The position numbers and the translations under genes are program-made. Source: Pseudomonas simiae (lineage in GTDB: Bacteria; Pseudomonadota; Gammaproteobacteria; Pseudomonadales; Pseudomonadaceae). From it: a DNA stretch of 64,000 nt. Each line of letters starts with the position of its first letter. Positions within the stretch are counted from its first letter, which is position 1. The DNA is taken from assembly GCF_900111895.1 (NCBI RefSeq), contig NZ_FOKB01000004.1, positions 310,001 to 374,000 on the forward strand. Reading direction: 5' to 3'. The notes beneath the pieces were generated by a model. That model did no database searches. It was given only the letters and a program-made list of their open reading frames with translations, and had not been told where the DNA came from. Positions 39,081-48,296 of the stretch are shown here, piece after piece.

Positions 39081-41246
39081 ATGGTTTTGCGTTTTCGTCC
39101 CGTCGTCTCCTCACGTTTCGCCCTCGGCCTGCTACTCAGTGGTGGCATTGGCAGCAGCCTGGCGGCGGAAATCGAACTGCCGGCAGTTAACGTCCAGGGC
39201 CAGGATGAATCCGGTTACCGCAGTGAAACCGCCTCGGTGGGCGGCTTCGATGACGCACCACTGCTCGACACCCCGGCTTCGATCACGGTGATCAACGCCG
39301 CGCTGATCAAGGACCAGCAGGCGCGCCTGCTCAGTGAAGTGCTGCGCAACGACGCTTCGGTAGGTGACAGTTATGCACCCATCGGCTACTACGAAAACTT
39401 CGTGGTGCGCGGCTTCTCGCTGAATGCGGCGAGCAGCTACAAGATCAATGGGCGCACCATCACCGGCGAACAGAACGTCGCCCTGGAAAACAAGCAGCAG
39501 GTGGAAGTGCTCAAGGGCCTGGCGGGCCTGCAAAGCGGTATCTCGGAACCAAGCGGCGTGATCAATTACGTCACCAAGCGCCCGGAAGACGTGCGTTCGG
39601 TGACCGTCTCCACCGACGACCGTGGCAGCGGCTATGTGGCCACCGATGTCGGCGGCTGGTTCGGCAGTGAGCAACAGTTCGGCCTGCGTGCCAACGTGGC
39701 CCATGAAGACCTCAACGCCTATGTTGAGCACGCCAATGGCCAGCGCGATTTCGTGTCCCTGGCCTTCGACTGGAACATCAGCCCTGACGCGGTATTGCAA
39801 CTGGACGCCGAGTACCAAAACAAGCAGCAGCGCTCGGTGCCGGGCTACCAGCTGTTGGGCGGCACCGAAGTGCCACACAATGCCTCGCCGAAAACACTGC
39901 TGGGTCACCAGACCGGTTCCAGGCAGGTGGGCATCGACTCGCTGAACCTCAACGGCAAGTTCGAATACCGTTTCAATGATCAATGGAAAGGCAGCGTGAG
40001 CGCGGCGCGCAGCAAGGTGGTGATCGATGACTACAGTTCGTTTGCCTGGGGCTGCTACGGGTCGACCAGTTGCAGCTCATCGAGCGTGCCCAACTACTTC
40101 AGCCCTGAAGGCAATTACGACGTCTACGACTACCGCAGCCCGGACGACACCCGCCGCGACGACGAAGTGCAGGCGGCCATGACCGGGTTGTTCGACACCG
40201 GCGGCATCGGCCATGAACTGACCTTCGGCACCAGTGCTTTTCGCCGCGTGATCGACAAGCGCAAATCGGTGAACGAGTTCATCGGCACCGCCAATATCGA
40301 TGAAGATGTACCGAGCTTCACGCCCACTGACAAACCACTGAACGACAGCCACCGCAACCTCGACAGCCGCCAATACGGCCTGTTCGTCACCGACCGCATC
40401 CGCCTCAACGAACAATGGCAAACCCTCCTCGGCGGCCGCGAAGTACGCCTGGATGAAAAAGCTTTCGACGGGACCACTGGCAACCAGACACGCCACACTC
40501 AGCAATCCGTCTTCCTGCCGCAAGCGTCGTTGATCTACAAGCCCGTGGAAAACATCTCGCTCTACACCCGCTACAGCAAAGGCTTGTCCCTGGGCGGCAC
40601 TGCGCCGTGGTTCGCCAGCAACGCTGATGAGACCCTGGCGCCCACCACTTCACGGCAAATAGAAGCCGGGGTGAAATACGACTGGCGCCGCATCAGCTTT
40701 GCCGCCGCGGTGTTCCAGACCCGCCAGGCCTACCAGTACGCCAAGCCGGATGGCGCCGGCTTCTTCACCTATGTGCAACAGGGCGAGCAGAAAAACACCG
40801 GGCTGGAACTGTCGGCCAACGGCTGGGCCACCGAGCGCCTGCAGATCGCAACCAGCGTGACGGCGATTCGCGCACGGGTGACCGGTAGTGGTACCGCGGA
40901 CTATGAGGGCCACCAAGCGATCAACGTGCCCAAGCTGCGCGCCAGTGTGTATGCGGATTATGCGTTGCCGTGGGTGAACGGCCTGGCGGTACTGGGCGGT
41001 GTGCAATACAGCGCCAAGAAGTACGCCAATCGCAGCGGCAATGTGGAGGTGGGCGATTACGCCGTGGTGAACGTAGGCAGCCGCTACACCACCAAGGTGA
41101 GCGGCTATGAAACGGTATTTCGCCTGAGCGTCGACAACCTGTTCGACAAGCGATACTGGCGCGACGCGGGCGAGTACATGGGCGATGACTATCTGTTCCA
41201 GGGCGCGCCCTTGAACGCGCGCCTGAGTGCGTCGGTCAACTTTTAA
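39081..41246 (+). CDS. TonB-dependent siderophore receptor without STN domain
   Basis: 721 residues. A signal peptide (about 1-29, ending Leu-Ala-Ala) precedes an acidic TonB-box region and the plug domain (about 60-170, with Pro-Ala-Ser-Ile-Thr-Val-Ile and Gln-Val-Glu-Val-Leu-Lys-Gly). The remainder is a 22-strand outer-membrane barrel that ends with Asn-Phe, as usual. There is no N-terminal STN signalling domain, so it should import but not signal to a sigma factor. It resembles ferrichrome or other hydroxamate receptors; substrate unknown. No clear Fur box is visible upstream. Confidence 0.88.
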   Translation: MVLRFRPVVSSRFALGLLLSGGIGSSLAAEIELPAVNVQGQDESGYRSETASVGGFDDAPLLDTPASITVINAALIKDQQARLLSEVLRNDASVGDSYAPIGYYENFVVRGFSLNAASSYKINGRTITGEQNVALENKQQVEVLKGLAGLQSGISEPSGVINYVTKRPEDVRSVTVSTDDRGSGYVATDVGGWFGSEQQFGLRANVAHEDLNAYVEHANGQRDFVSLAFDWNISPDAVLQLDAEYQNKQQRSVPGYQLLGGTEVPHNASPKTLLGHQTGSRQVGIDSLNLNGKFEYRFNDQWKGSVSAARSKVVIDDYSSFAWGCYGSTSCSSSSVPNYFSPEGNYDVYDYRSPDDTRRDDEVQAAMTGLFDTGGIGHELTFGTSAFRRVIDKRKSVNEFIGTANIDEDVPSFTPTDKPLNDSHRNLDSRQYGLFVTDRIRLNEQWQTLLGGREVRLDEKAFDGTTGNQTRHTQQSVFLPQASLIYKPVENISLYTRYSKGLSLGGTAPWFASNADETLAPTTSRQIEAGVKYDWRRISFAAAVFQTRQAYQYAKPDGAGFFTYVQQGEQKNTGLELSANGWATERLQIATSVTAIRARVTGSGTADYEGHQAINVPKLRASVYADYALPWVNGLAVLGGVQYSAKKYANRSGNVEVGDYAVVNVGSRYTTKVSGYETVFRLSVDNLFDKRYWRDAGEYMGDDYLFQGAPLNARLSASVNF

Positions 41247-41249
41247 GGC

Positions 41250-41687
41250 TTACTTGGGCATCTTGCGGAAACCCACGGCCAAGCGGTTCCAACTGTTGAT
41301 GGTGGCGATCGCCACGCTGAGGTCAACCTGCTCCTGAGGGCTGAATTCGGCGGCCAGTGCGTTGAAGTCCTCATCCGGAGCATGGGTCTGGCTGATCAGG
41401 GTCAAGCTCTCGGCCCAGGCCAGGGCGGCGCGTTCACGCGGGGTGAAGAACGGCGTTTCACGCCAGGCCGACACGGTGTACAGGCGGCGTTCGGTCTCGC
41501 CCCCTTTGCGGGCATCGGCGGTGTGCATATCCAGGCAGAAAGCACAGCCGTTGATTTGTGAAACGCGCAAGCGCACCAGCTCCAGCAGCGGCAGTTCGAT
41601 GGACAATTTGCCGACGGCGGCTTCCAGGGCGAGCATGGCTTTCATGGCGTCTGGGGAGGCGGTGTAGAAATCGGTACGGGTTTGCAT
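41250..41687 (-). CDS. Carboxymuconolactone decarboxylase/AhpD-like protein
   Basis: 145 residues. The AhpD-type core has Asn-Gly-Cys-Ala-Phe-Cys-Leu-Asp-Met-His near residue 50, where the CxxC pair and the following His give thiol peroxidase-like activity in this fold. It probably acts in peroxide or thiol redox chemistry rather than as a true decarboxylase. GGAG lies upstream of ATG 41687. Its stop almost touches the stop of the TonB receptor gene (convergent). Confidence 0.87.
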   Translation of the reverse strand: MQTRTDFYTASPDAMKAMLALEAAVGKLSIELPLLELVRLRVSQINGCAFCLDMHTADARKGGETERRLYTVSAWRETPFFTPRERAALAWAESLTLISQTHAPDEDFNALAAEFSPQEQVDLSVAIATINSWNRLAVGFRKMPK

Positions 41688-41806
41688 GGGGATGCTCCAG
41701 GGCAGTGGGGATTGATGGCTAGGTTAGTCATCGGGCCTTGGGGGCGGAATATCCAATTTGGGGTAAGAATGGGTGACCAATTTTTGGGCGTGGGGAGTGT
41801 GTCGAT

Positions 41807-41861
41807 ATCCGTTTCTTCGGTAACGGCGATACCCTGAGTCGCCGTTACCCAAATAACGGAT
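41807..41861. repeat. Nested inverted repeat in the gap before mdeR end
   Basis: Arms ATCCGTT (41807-41813) and AACGGAT (41855-41861) enclose GGTAACGGCGA (41819-41829) and TCGCCGTTACC (41839-41849). The segment GCCGTTACCCAAATAACGGAT also occurs at 49589-49609, so this looks like a copy or remnant of a dispersed element. It could also help end the convergent transcripts. Confidence 0.7.
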
Positions 41862-41869
41862 TTGCCCAA

Positions 41870-42340
41870 TCACCCCGGCAACGGAATCACCCTCAACGCC
41901 CTGACCGACTTATAGGAAAAGCTCGAATAAATCTCCTTGACGCAAGGCAGCGTCTGCAACACCTCCCGCGCAAACTCGCCAAACGACTCCAGGTCTTTGG
42001 CCACCACTTCCAGCAAAAAGTCATAGCGCCCCGAGACGTTATGGCACGCCACGATCTCCGGTATCTCCAGCAGCCGCTGCTCGAAAGCCCGTGCGATTTC
42101 CTGGGTGTGACTCTCCATCATGATGCTCACAAAGGCGGTCACCCCAAACCCCAAGGCCTTGGGCGAGAGGATCGCCTGGTAACCACTGATCACCCCACTC
42201 TCTTCCAGGTTACGCACCCGTCGCCAGCATGGCGAGGTGGTCAGGGATACGCGGTCGGCCAACTCGGCCACGGTGAGACGGGCGTTGCCTTGCAACGCGT
42301 TTAAAAGGGCTTTGTCGGTACGATCCAGGCTGACGGGCAT
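41870..42340 (-). CDS. mdeR: Lrp/AsnC-family regulator of methionine gamma-lyase
   Basis: 156 residues. An N-terminal AsnC-type winged helix (about 5-60: Leu-Asn-Ala-Leu-Gln-Gly-Asn-Ala-Arg and Ser-Pro-Cys-Trp-Arg-Arg-Val) is followed by the RAM effector domain (about 70-150, Val-Ser-Gly-Arg-Tyr-Asp-Phe-Leu-Leu). It is divergent from methionine gamma-lyase, exactly as mdeR is in P. putida, where it activates mdeA in response to methionine. AGAGG precedes the ATG. The name is based on this arrangement. Confidence 0.85.
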   Translation of the reverse strand: MPVSLDRTDKALLNALQGNARLTVAELADRVSLTTSPCWRRVRNLEESGVISGYQAILSPKALGFGVTAFVSIMMESHTQEIARAFEQRLLEIPEIVACHNVSGRYDFLLEVVAKDLESFGEFAREVLQTLPCVKEIYSSFSYKSVRALRVIPLPG

Positions 42341-42463
42341 AACTTGCCTCTGATTGTTGTTTTTAGCGGACTTTCATCCCGTGGTGCGGGAATTAGCGGC
42401 AAATATCGCAAAGTTTATCTTCAATTATGAGCATAGCATTGTAGGAAATAAGGAGCGCCCGAC

Positions 42464-43699
42464 ATGAACAATAAACACAATGCATTCGGCTTTTCCACCC
42501 GCGCCATCCACCACGGTTATGACCCCAAGGACCATCACGGCGCGCTCGTTCCGCCGATTTATCTGTCTGCCACCTTTGCTTTTCCCACCGCCGAATACGG
42601 CGCTGCCTGTTTCGCCGGCGAAGCCAGTGGGCACTTCTATACGCGTATTTCCAACCCGACCCTGGCGCTGCTGGAGTCGCGCATGGCGACCCTGGAAAAC
42701 GGCGACGAGGCAGTGGCGTTCAGTTCCGGCATGGGCGCGATTGCCGCGACGTTCTGGACCCTGCTGCGCCCTGGCGATGAAGTGATCGTCAGCCAGACCC
42801 TGTACGGCTGCACCTTCGCCCTGCTGCACCATGGCATCGGCGAATTCGGTATCAAGGTGCGGCACGTCGACCTCACTGACCTGACGGCACTGCAAGCTGC
42901 ACTCACCCCGGCCACCCGCATGATCTACTGCGAGACCCCGGCCAACCCCAACCTGCGACTGGTGGATATCGCTGCCGTGGCCGCCCTCGCCCACCAGCAG
43001 CCGAACGTCACCCTGGTCGTCGACAACACCTACTGCACGCCCTATCTGCAACGCCCCCTCGAGCTGGGCGCCGACGTGGTGGTGCACTCGGCCACCAAGT
43101 ACCTCAGCGGCCACGGCGATATCACGGCGGGCATCGCCGTAAGCAACCAAGCCCTGGCCCAGCGCATTCGCCTGCAAGGCCTCAAGGACCTGACCGGTGC
43201 GGTGATGTCGCCCCAGGACGCCTCGCTGCTTATGCGCGGCCTCAAGACCCTGGCCCTGCGCATGGATCGCCATTGCAGCAACGCCCAGGCCGTGGCCGAA
43301 GCCTTGCAGGCACACCCGGCCGTGCAGTCGGTGACGTACCCGGGATTGCGCTCGTTCCCGCAGTACGAACTGGCGACACAGCAGATGAAAATGCCCGGAG
43401 GCATGATCGCCTTCGAACTCAAGGGCGGCATCGAAACCGGTCGGCGGTTCATGAATGCGCTCAAGTTGTTTACCCGTGCGGTCAGCCTGGGTGATGCCGA
43501 GTCACTGGCCCAGCACCCGGCGAGCATGACCCATTCCACCTACACCCCGCAGGAGCGCGCGGCGCACGGCATCAGCGAGGGATTGGTGCGTTTGTCGGTA
43601 GGGCTTGAGGACGTGGCCGACCTGTTGGCGGATGTGCAACAGGCACTGGCCAAGTGCACCCGTACTGCCACGCGTCCTTCCAAGCTGGCGAGCTTTTAA
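42464..43699 (+). CDS. mdeA: Methionine gamma-lyase
   Basis: 411 residues. This PLP enzyme splits L-methionine into methanethiol, ammonia and 2-oxobutyrate (EC 4.4.1.11). The Cys important for its substrate preference lies in Leu-Tyr-Gly-Cys-Thr-Phe-Ala (about residue 118). The PLP Lys is in His-Ser-Ala-Thr-Lys-Tyr-Leu-Ser-Gly-His, and Tyr-Thr-Arg-Ile-Ser-Asn-Pro-Thr gives the phosphate contact. AAGGAG precedes the ATG. The mdeB gene, which follows in P. putida, is absent; a convergent pvdP gene comes next, so oxobutyrate must be used by other enzymes. Confidence 0.92.
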   Translation: MNNKHNAFGFSTRAIHHGYDPKDHHGALVPPIYLSATFAFPTAEYGAACFAGEASGHFYTRISNPTLALLESRMATLENGDEAVAFSSGMGAIAATFWTLLRPGDEVIVSQTLYGCTFALLHHGIGEFGIKVRHVDLTDLTALQAALTPATRMIYCETPANPNLRLVDIAAVAALAHQQPNVTLVVDNTYCTPYLQRPLELGADVVVHSATKYLSGHGDITAGIAVSNQALAQRIRLQGLKDLTGAVMSPQDASLLMRGLKTLALRMDRHCSNAQAVAEALQAHPAVQSVTYPGLRSFPQYELATQQMKMPGGMIAFELKGGIETGRRFMNALKLFTRAVSLGDAESLAQHPASMTHSTYTPQERAAHGISEGLVRLSVGLEDVADLLADVQQALAKCTRTATRPSKLASF

Positions 43700-43845
43700 T
43701 CCGATTTTCTAGGATTGGCCCCCCTTCCCGTCGCCGCCGCCATCCAACCGTGCCGCCATGCGAATGTCGATCTCAGGGGGACGCTCGGTAACGGCCCCCC
43801 CGCATGATTGACGCGGTCTTCCAGCCCCTGGCTCGGCTTGCCGGC

Positions 43846-45480
43846 TTACAGGTTCAGGCGGGGGGGTAATTTCAGGTGACGGGCGTACCACGGTCGTCTC
43901 GGCACGCGCTTGAACAGGCCCTGCAACAGGTGTTCGTCTTCGCCAAAGGTAATGCGCAGCGCGAGCTTCATGGTCTCGGGGTCCATCTCCATCGAACGGC
44001 CCATCTGCAACCCCGGCGTGGTGCTGCAGCCATGGGTATCCGGGCCCAGCCAGGGGTCGCCGACTTCCACCCAACGGCCCGGTGCGAACCAGGCCACGCC
44101 GTTGACTTCCATGCGCTGGACTTCGCCCGGATTGAAGCGCTCATGGGCGCGGAACCAGTCCTCGATGCGGTCGTCGATCCAGCCATGGAAATGCCAGAAC
44201 ACCGGGTTGACGTGAGAGGAAAATGGGTCGCCGAGGAAATCGTTTTCCGCCGCATACCAGCGCGCAGCGAAGTCGGCGGGGTCGCGAGCCATGGGCACGG
44301 GGGCGCCGTTGGAGGGGTCGCGCGGCACCGAAGCCCAGCGCATGTGCAACCAGTCGTGCAGACCCAGCTCCATCTCAGAACCCAGTTGACCGAGGGTGAA
44401 TTTAGCCAGGTAACGTGGGTCACGGTATTGGGACTCCCAGACCTGGAAGTTGCTGTGATAGGTCTCGGCAGCCTTGATGTCGCTGACCCACTGGGTGTAC
44501 TCGGTATCGTCCGGGGCCGACCAGGTGGGCGGCAGCGCGAAGCCGTCGTGGTTGTCGAAGTAACGCAGGAAGCCCAGGCGATCCAGCTCCAGGGCCGGTT
44601 GCGGTTCGGGAAATTGCGGCCACGAGGGCAAATCCTGCATTGAACGCGCAGTGCCGAGCATGTGCCGATGCATAAAGAAAAAGTCGATCCCCGAGCCGTT
44701 GCGGTCCTTGTGTTTTCCCCGCGCATCGCGTTCCTGGCCGCGTGGGCCGGGTTGCCAGCCGATGCCGCGCAGGGCATCGCGCTTCTCTTCGGAGAGCTTG
44801 TGCCACTGGTCGCGGGTCGCGTGCCACAGCTGGTGAAACAGACGGTGCTCGGGGGCAATCAGCCAGGCCAGCAGGGTCGGATTGAGGCCAATGCGCTGGC
44901 GAGCCTCGGGGAACCACTGCTTGTGGGCAATGAAACGATTGTCGCGCTCAACTAAAGCCAGCGGCCGGTCGAGGTCGAGGATCTGCCCACTAAGGGTGCT
45001 GCTGCCAGCGTTGGCAAAGGCAGCCCAGACCTCATCAAGGGTCATCTTGAATTCATAGGCCGGCGCGCCGTCGGCCGAAGCGCGGTCGATCAGGCGCCAA
45101 TAGAGCACGGCGCTCTCCCCTGTCAGCAGGTCACCCAGCACACGGTAACGCGGCTCGCCCTCGGCGCGCAGATGGGCGGCGGTGTCCAGGTACCCCCGCA
45201 AACCGCGTCCACGGGGCGCGATGTCGAGCAGCAGTTGCAGATCTTGCAGTGGCAGCCCTTTGAGGCCGGCGTCGCGGCCTTCCAGGCGCAGGTCCCAAAC
45301 CCCACGCAGCGTGTTCGCCAGGTGCTGGCCGGCGGTGTCGGCCAGGTCCACCGAGGCTTCGCCGGGAGTGATGGGGAATTCTTCTTCGCGCGTCAACTCG
45401 CGATGGGCATAGAAGGCGGCCGGCACAGCCGCGCCTGTCAGCGCCAGGCCTGCGATGAACACACGTCGAGAGATGGTCAT
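43846..45480 (-). CDS. pvdP: Pyoverdine tyrosinase PvdP
   Basis: 544 residues. PvdP is a periplasmic copper tyrosinase that oxidises the D-Tyr of ferribactin and closes the fluorescent chromophore. The N-terminus has a twin-arginine signal (Ser-Arg-Arg-Val-Phe-Ile-Ala-Gly). Copper-ligand His clusters are visible as Phe-Met-His-Arg-His-Met, Leu-Phe-His-Gln-Leu-Trp-His, Leu-His-Asp-Trp-Leu-His and Phe-Trp-His-Phe-His. It is transcribed away from pvdMNO, with a PvdS box at 45516-45541. AAGG precedes the ATG. Confidence 0.95.
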   Translation of the reverse strand: MTISRRVFIAGLALTGAAVPAAFYAHRELTREEEFPITPGEASVDLADTAGQHLANTLRGVWDLRLEGRDAGLKGLPLQDLQLLLDIAPRGRGLRGYLDTAAHLRAEGEPRYRVLGDLLTGESAVLYWRLIDRASADGAPAYEFKMTLDEVWAAFANAGSSTLSGQILDLDRPLALVERDNRFIAHKQWFPEARQRIGLNPTLLAWLIAPEHRLFHQLWHATRDQWHKLSEEKRDALRGIGWQPGPRGQERDARGKHKDRNGSGIDFFFMHRHMLGTARSMQDLPSWPQFPEPQPALELDRLGFLRYFDNHDGFALPPTWSAPDDTEYTQWVSDIKAAETYHSNFQVWESQYRDPRYLAKFTLGQLGSEMELGLHDWLHMRWASVPRDPSNGAPVPMARDPADFAARWYAAENDFLGDPFSSHVNPVFWHFHGWIDDRIEDWFRAHERFNPGEVQRMEVNGVAWFAPGRWVEVGDPWLGPDTHGCSTTPGLQMGRSMEMDPETMKLALRITFGEDEHLLQGLFKRVPRRPWYARHLKLPPRLNL

Positions 45481-45515
45481 TGTCTACCTTAGGAAACGGC
45501 TTTATCAGAGCTAGA

Positions 45516-45541
45516 ACGTTTGCCCGCCGGGGAAATTTACC
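45516..45541 (-). promoter_or_regulatory. PvdS iron-starvation box of pvdP
   Basis: On the minus strand GGTAAAT, sixteen bases, then CGT, the full consensus for the extracytoplasmic sigma factor PvdS. It ends 36 bases before the pvdP start. Confidence 0.85.
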
Positions 45542-45557
45542 GGCGCGCCCTGCCCGC

Positions 45558-45582
45558 CTAAATTTCCCCACCCATCACTCGT
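45558..45582 (+). promoter_or_regulatory. PvdS iron-starvation box of pvdMNO
   Basis: CTAAAT, sixteen bases, CGT on the plus strand, 35 bases before pvdM. With the pvdP box it forms a back-to-back pair in one 136-base gap. Confidence 0.85.
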
Positions 45583-45616
45583 TCCTCCCTGATAGCGAAG
45601 GCCTCAACTGACTGAG

Positions 45617-46972
45617 ATGGCAATGACAAAACCACGTTCGAAAAAGGCGCTGTATATCGGCTTGCCCCTGGCACTGGCCATCGGTGCCGGGGCCGGTTTC
45701 CTGGTCTGGGATCACTGGTTCAAGGGCAATGCCGGTTACCCGTTGGCGGTGATCAAGCAGGCCGATGAAATGCAGGATAGGTTGTTGTCGTTTGACAGCC
45801 ATATCACCGTGCCCGTGGATTTCGGTACCGCAGGCAACGAGGCGGACAAGGACGGCGAAGGTCAGTTCGACCTGGCCAAGGCGGCACGCGGGCGCTTGTC
45901 CGGCGCAGCGTTGACCATTTTCGGCTGGCCGGAAATCTGGAACGGTCCCAACGCCCCGCACAAACCCACCGATGGGTTTGTCGAAGCCGCGCGCAACGAA
46001 CAGGAAGTGCGCTACAAGATCATCAGCGGCATGGTGCGTGACTTCCCCAACCAGGTCGCCATCGCCTACACCCCGGATGACTTCCGGCGCCTGCATGGCG
46101 AGGGCAAGTTCGCGATCTTCATCAGCATGCTCAACGCCTACCCGCTGGGCAACGACTTGAACCAGTTGGACCTGTGGGCGGCGCGCGGCATGCGCATGTT
46201 CGGCTTCAGCTATGTGGGCAACAATGCCTGGTCGGACTCGTCGCGGCCGCTGCCGTTTTTCAATGATTCCACCGACGCCCTTGACGGCTTGTCGGACATT
46301 GGCAAGCAAGCGGTGCACCGCCTCAATGACCTGGGGGTGATCATCGATGTGTCGCAAATGTCGACCAAGGCCCTGGAGCAAGTGGCGCAGTTGAGCCGCA
46401 CACCGATGGTGGCGTCCCATTCGGCGCCGCGCGCCTCCGTGGATATCCCGCGCAACCTGAGCGACAAAGAGCTGCAACTGATCAAGAACAGCGGCGGCGT
46501 CGTGCAGATCGTGGGCTTCTCCGCCTACCTGCGTCCCCTGAGCCAGCCGACCCAGGACAAGCTCAACGCCCTGCGCGCACGCTTCGACCTGCCGCCCCTG
46601 CCTAATCTGGCCGTGGCGCTGATGCCGGGCGACGCAATCATCGCCGCCTGGCCCGAGCACAGGTTCGGCGAGTACGCCAGCGCGCTGTACGGCATCCTCG
46701 ACGAGGAACCCAAGGCCACCCTCAAGGATCTGGGGGATGCCATCGACTACACCGTGCGCAAGATCGGCATCGATCATGTCGGCCTGTCTTCGGACTTCAA
46801 CGACGGGGGCGGCATCCAGGGCTGGAACAACGTCGGCGAGATACGCAACGTCACTGCCGAATTGATCCAGCGCGGCTATTCCGAGGCCGATATCGCCAAG
46901 CTGTGGGGAGGCAACTTCCTGCGGGTGTGGGACCAGGTACAAAAAGCCGCCAAACCCTTGGCCAACCGCTAA
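45617..46972 (+). CDS. pvdM: Pyoverdine maturation protein PvdM (dipeptidase-like)
   Basis: 451 residues. A lysine-rich N-terminus and one hydrophobic segment (about 10-30) suggest a membrane-anchored periplasmic protein. The remainder resembles renal-type dipeptidases (peptidase M19). The usual metal motif His-X-Asp near the N-terminus reads Asp-Ser-His-Ile-Thr, so one ligand is replaced, while His in Val-Ala-Ser-His-Ser and Asp in Ser-Ser-Asp-Phe-Asn are present. PvdM is needed for chromophore formation with PvdP. The start may be ATG 45617 or ATG 45623; neither has a strong site. First gene of pvdMNO. Confidence 0.93.
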   Translation: MAMTKPRSKKALYIGLPLALAIGAGAGFLVWDHWFKGNAGYPLAVIKQADEMQDRLLSFDSHITVPVDFGTAGNEADKDGEGQFDLAKAARGRLSGAALTIFGWPEIWNGPNAPHKPTDGFVEAARNEQEVRYKIISGMVRDFPNQVAIAYTPDDFRRLHGEGKFAIFISMLNAYPLGNDLNQLDLWAARGMRMFGFSYVGNNAWSDSSRPLPFFNDSTDALDGLSDIGKQAVHRLNDLGVIIDVSQMSTKALEQVAQLSRTPMVASHSAPRASVDIPRNLSDKELQLIKNSGGVVQIVGFSAYLRPLSQPTQDKLNALRARFDLPPLPNLAVALMPGDAIIAAWPEHRFGEYASALYGILDEEPKATLKDLGDAIDYTVRKIGIDHVGLSSDFNDGGGIQGWNNVGEIRNVTAELIQRGYSEADIAKLWGGNFLRVWDQVQKAAKPLANR

Positions 46973-46990
46973 TCATCCAGAAGCCCGTCC

Positions 46991-48262
46991 ATGACCGACC
47001 GCCGTACCTTTCTCAAGCAGGCTGGTGTATTTGCCGCCAGCCTGCCACTGGGCGCCGCCCTGCTTCCGCAGGCCCTTGCCGCCCCTGCAACCGATGACCC
47101 ATGGACGGGGCTCAAGCAACTGTTCAACCAGGACCCGGATTACCTGCACTTTTCCAATTTCCTGGTGGCTACCCACCCCAAGCCGGTGCGCGAGGCTATC
47201 GAGCGTTACCGCGCACAGATCGACCGCAACCCAGGGCTGGCCATGGACTGGGACCTGCAGGAAACCTGGAAGCGCGAAGGTCAGGTGCGCGAGTGGGCGG
47301 GACGCTACCTGAAGGCCACCCCGCCGCAGATCGCCCTCACCGGCAGCACGTCCGAAGGGCTGGCGATGATTTACGGTGGGATCAAGGTGCGACCTGACCA
47401 GGAAATCCTCACCACCGTCCACGAACACTACGCCACCGAGTACAGCCTGGACTTCCGCGTGCGCAAGGAGCAGACCCAGGTCCGCAAGATTCGCCTGTTC
47501 GACAGCGCCAACCGCGTGTCTGCCGACGAGGTGCTGGGCAACATCCAGCGCAATATCCGTCCCAACACCCGCGTCCTCGGCATGACCTGGGTGCAGTCCG
47601 GCAGCGGCGTGAAGCTGCCCATTGGCGAGATCGGCAAGCTGGTCGAAGAACACAACCGCAACCGTGACGACAAGGACCGTATCCTTTACGTGGTGGATGG
47701 CGTGCACGGTTTCGGCGTAGAAAACCTCGACTTCCCGGATATGCATTGCGACTTTTTCATCGCGGGTACCCACAAGTGGATGTTCGGCCCACGCGGCACG
47801 GGCCTGGTCTGCGCCCGCGACCCGCAAAACAACGACGTGACCCCGATGGTGCCAACCTTCTCCGAAGACAAGGACTTCGCCACCGTCATGACCCCGGGCG
47901 GCTACCACGCCTTCGAGCATCGCTGGGCGGCGGACGAAGCCTTCAAGCTGCATCTGCAACTGGGCAAGGCGCAGGTGCAGGCGCGGATTCATGCACTCAA
48001 CACCGAACTGAAAGACCAGTTGCTGGCACACCCAAAGATCGAACTGGTCACCCCCCACAGCCCTGAACTGTCGGCCGGTTTCACCTTCTTCCGCGTCAAC
48101 GGCCAGGACAGTGATGCCGTGGCGGCCTACATGATGAAAAACCGCGTGGTGATCGACGCCGTGGACCGCGATGTCGGCCCGGTGATCCGAACCGCCCCCG
48201 GCCTGCTCAATTCCTCCGCCGAGGTCCAGCGCTTCATGACCTTGCTGAGCCAGCGGGCGTGA
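46991..48262 (+). CDS. pvdN: Pyoverdine side-chain aminotransferase PvdN
   Basis: 423 residues. A twin-arginine signal (Asp-Arg-Arg-Thr-Phe-Leu-Lys) and Ala-Leu-Ala-Ala cleavage near residue 30 send the folded protein to the periplasm. The class V aminotransferase fold follows, with the PLP Lys in Gly-Thr-His-Lys-Trp-Met-Phe-Gly (about residue 260) and Asp-Gly-Val-His-Gly-Phe before it. PvdN converts the chromophore-bound glutamate to the succinamide form of pyoverdine. It lies 18 bases after pvdM. Confidence 0.94.
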   Translation: MTDRRTFLKQAGVFAASLPLGAALLPQALAAPATDDPWTGLKQLFNQDPDYLHFSNFLVATHPKPVREAIERYRAQIDRNPGLAMDWDLQETWKREGQVREWAGRYLKATPPQIALTGSTSEGLAMIYGGIKVRPDQEILTTVHEHYATEYSLDFRVRKEQTQVRKIRLFDSANRVSADEVLGNIQRNIRPNTRVLGMTWVQSGSGVKLPIGEIGKLVEEHNRNRDDKDRILYVVDGVHGFGVENLDFPDMHCDFFIAGTHKWMFGPRGTGLVCARDPQNNDVTPMVPTFSEDKDFATVMTPGGYHAFEHRWAADEAFKLHLQLGKAQVQARIHALNTELKDQLLAHPKIELVTPHSPELSAGFTFFRVNGQDSDAVAAYMMKNRVVIDAVDRDVGPVIRTAPGLLNSSAEVQRFMTLLSQRA

Positions 48263-48296
48263 CACCCACCTTTTCCCCTTTGAATGAGAGGCCCAC

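Noticed and set aside
45575..46942. 455-codon minus-strand open frame over pvdM
   Set aside because: Covers a clear PvdM gene and the divergent PvdS promoter; a shadow frame.
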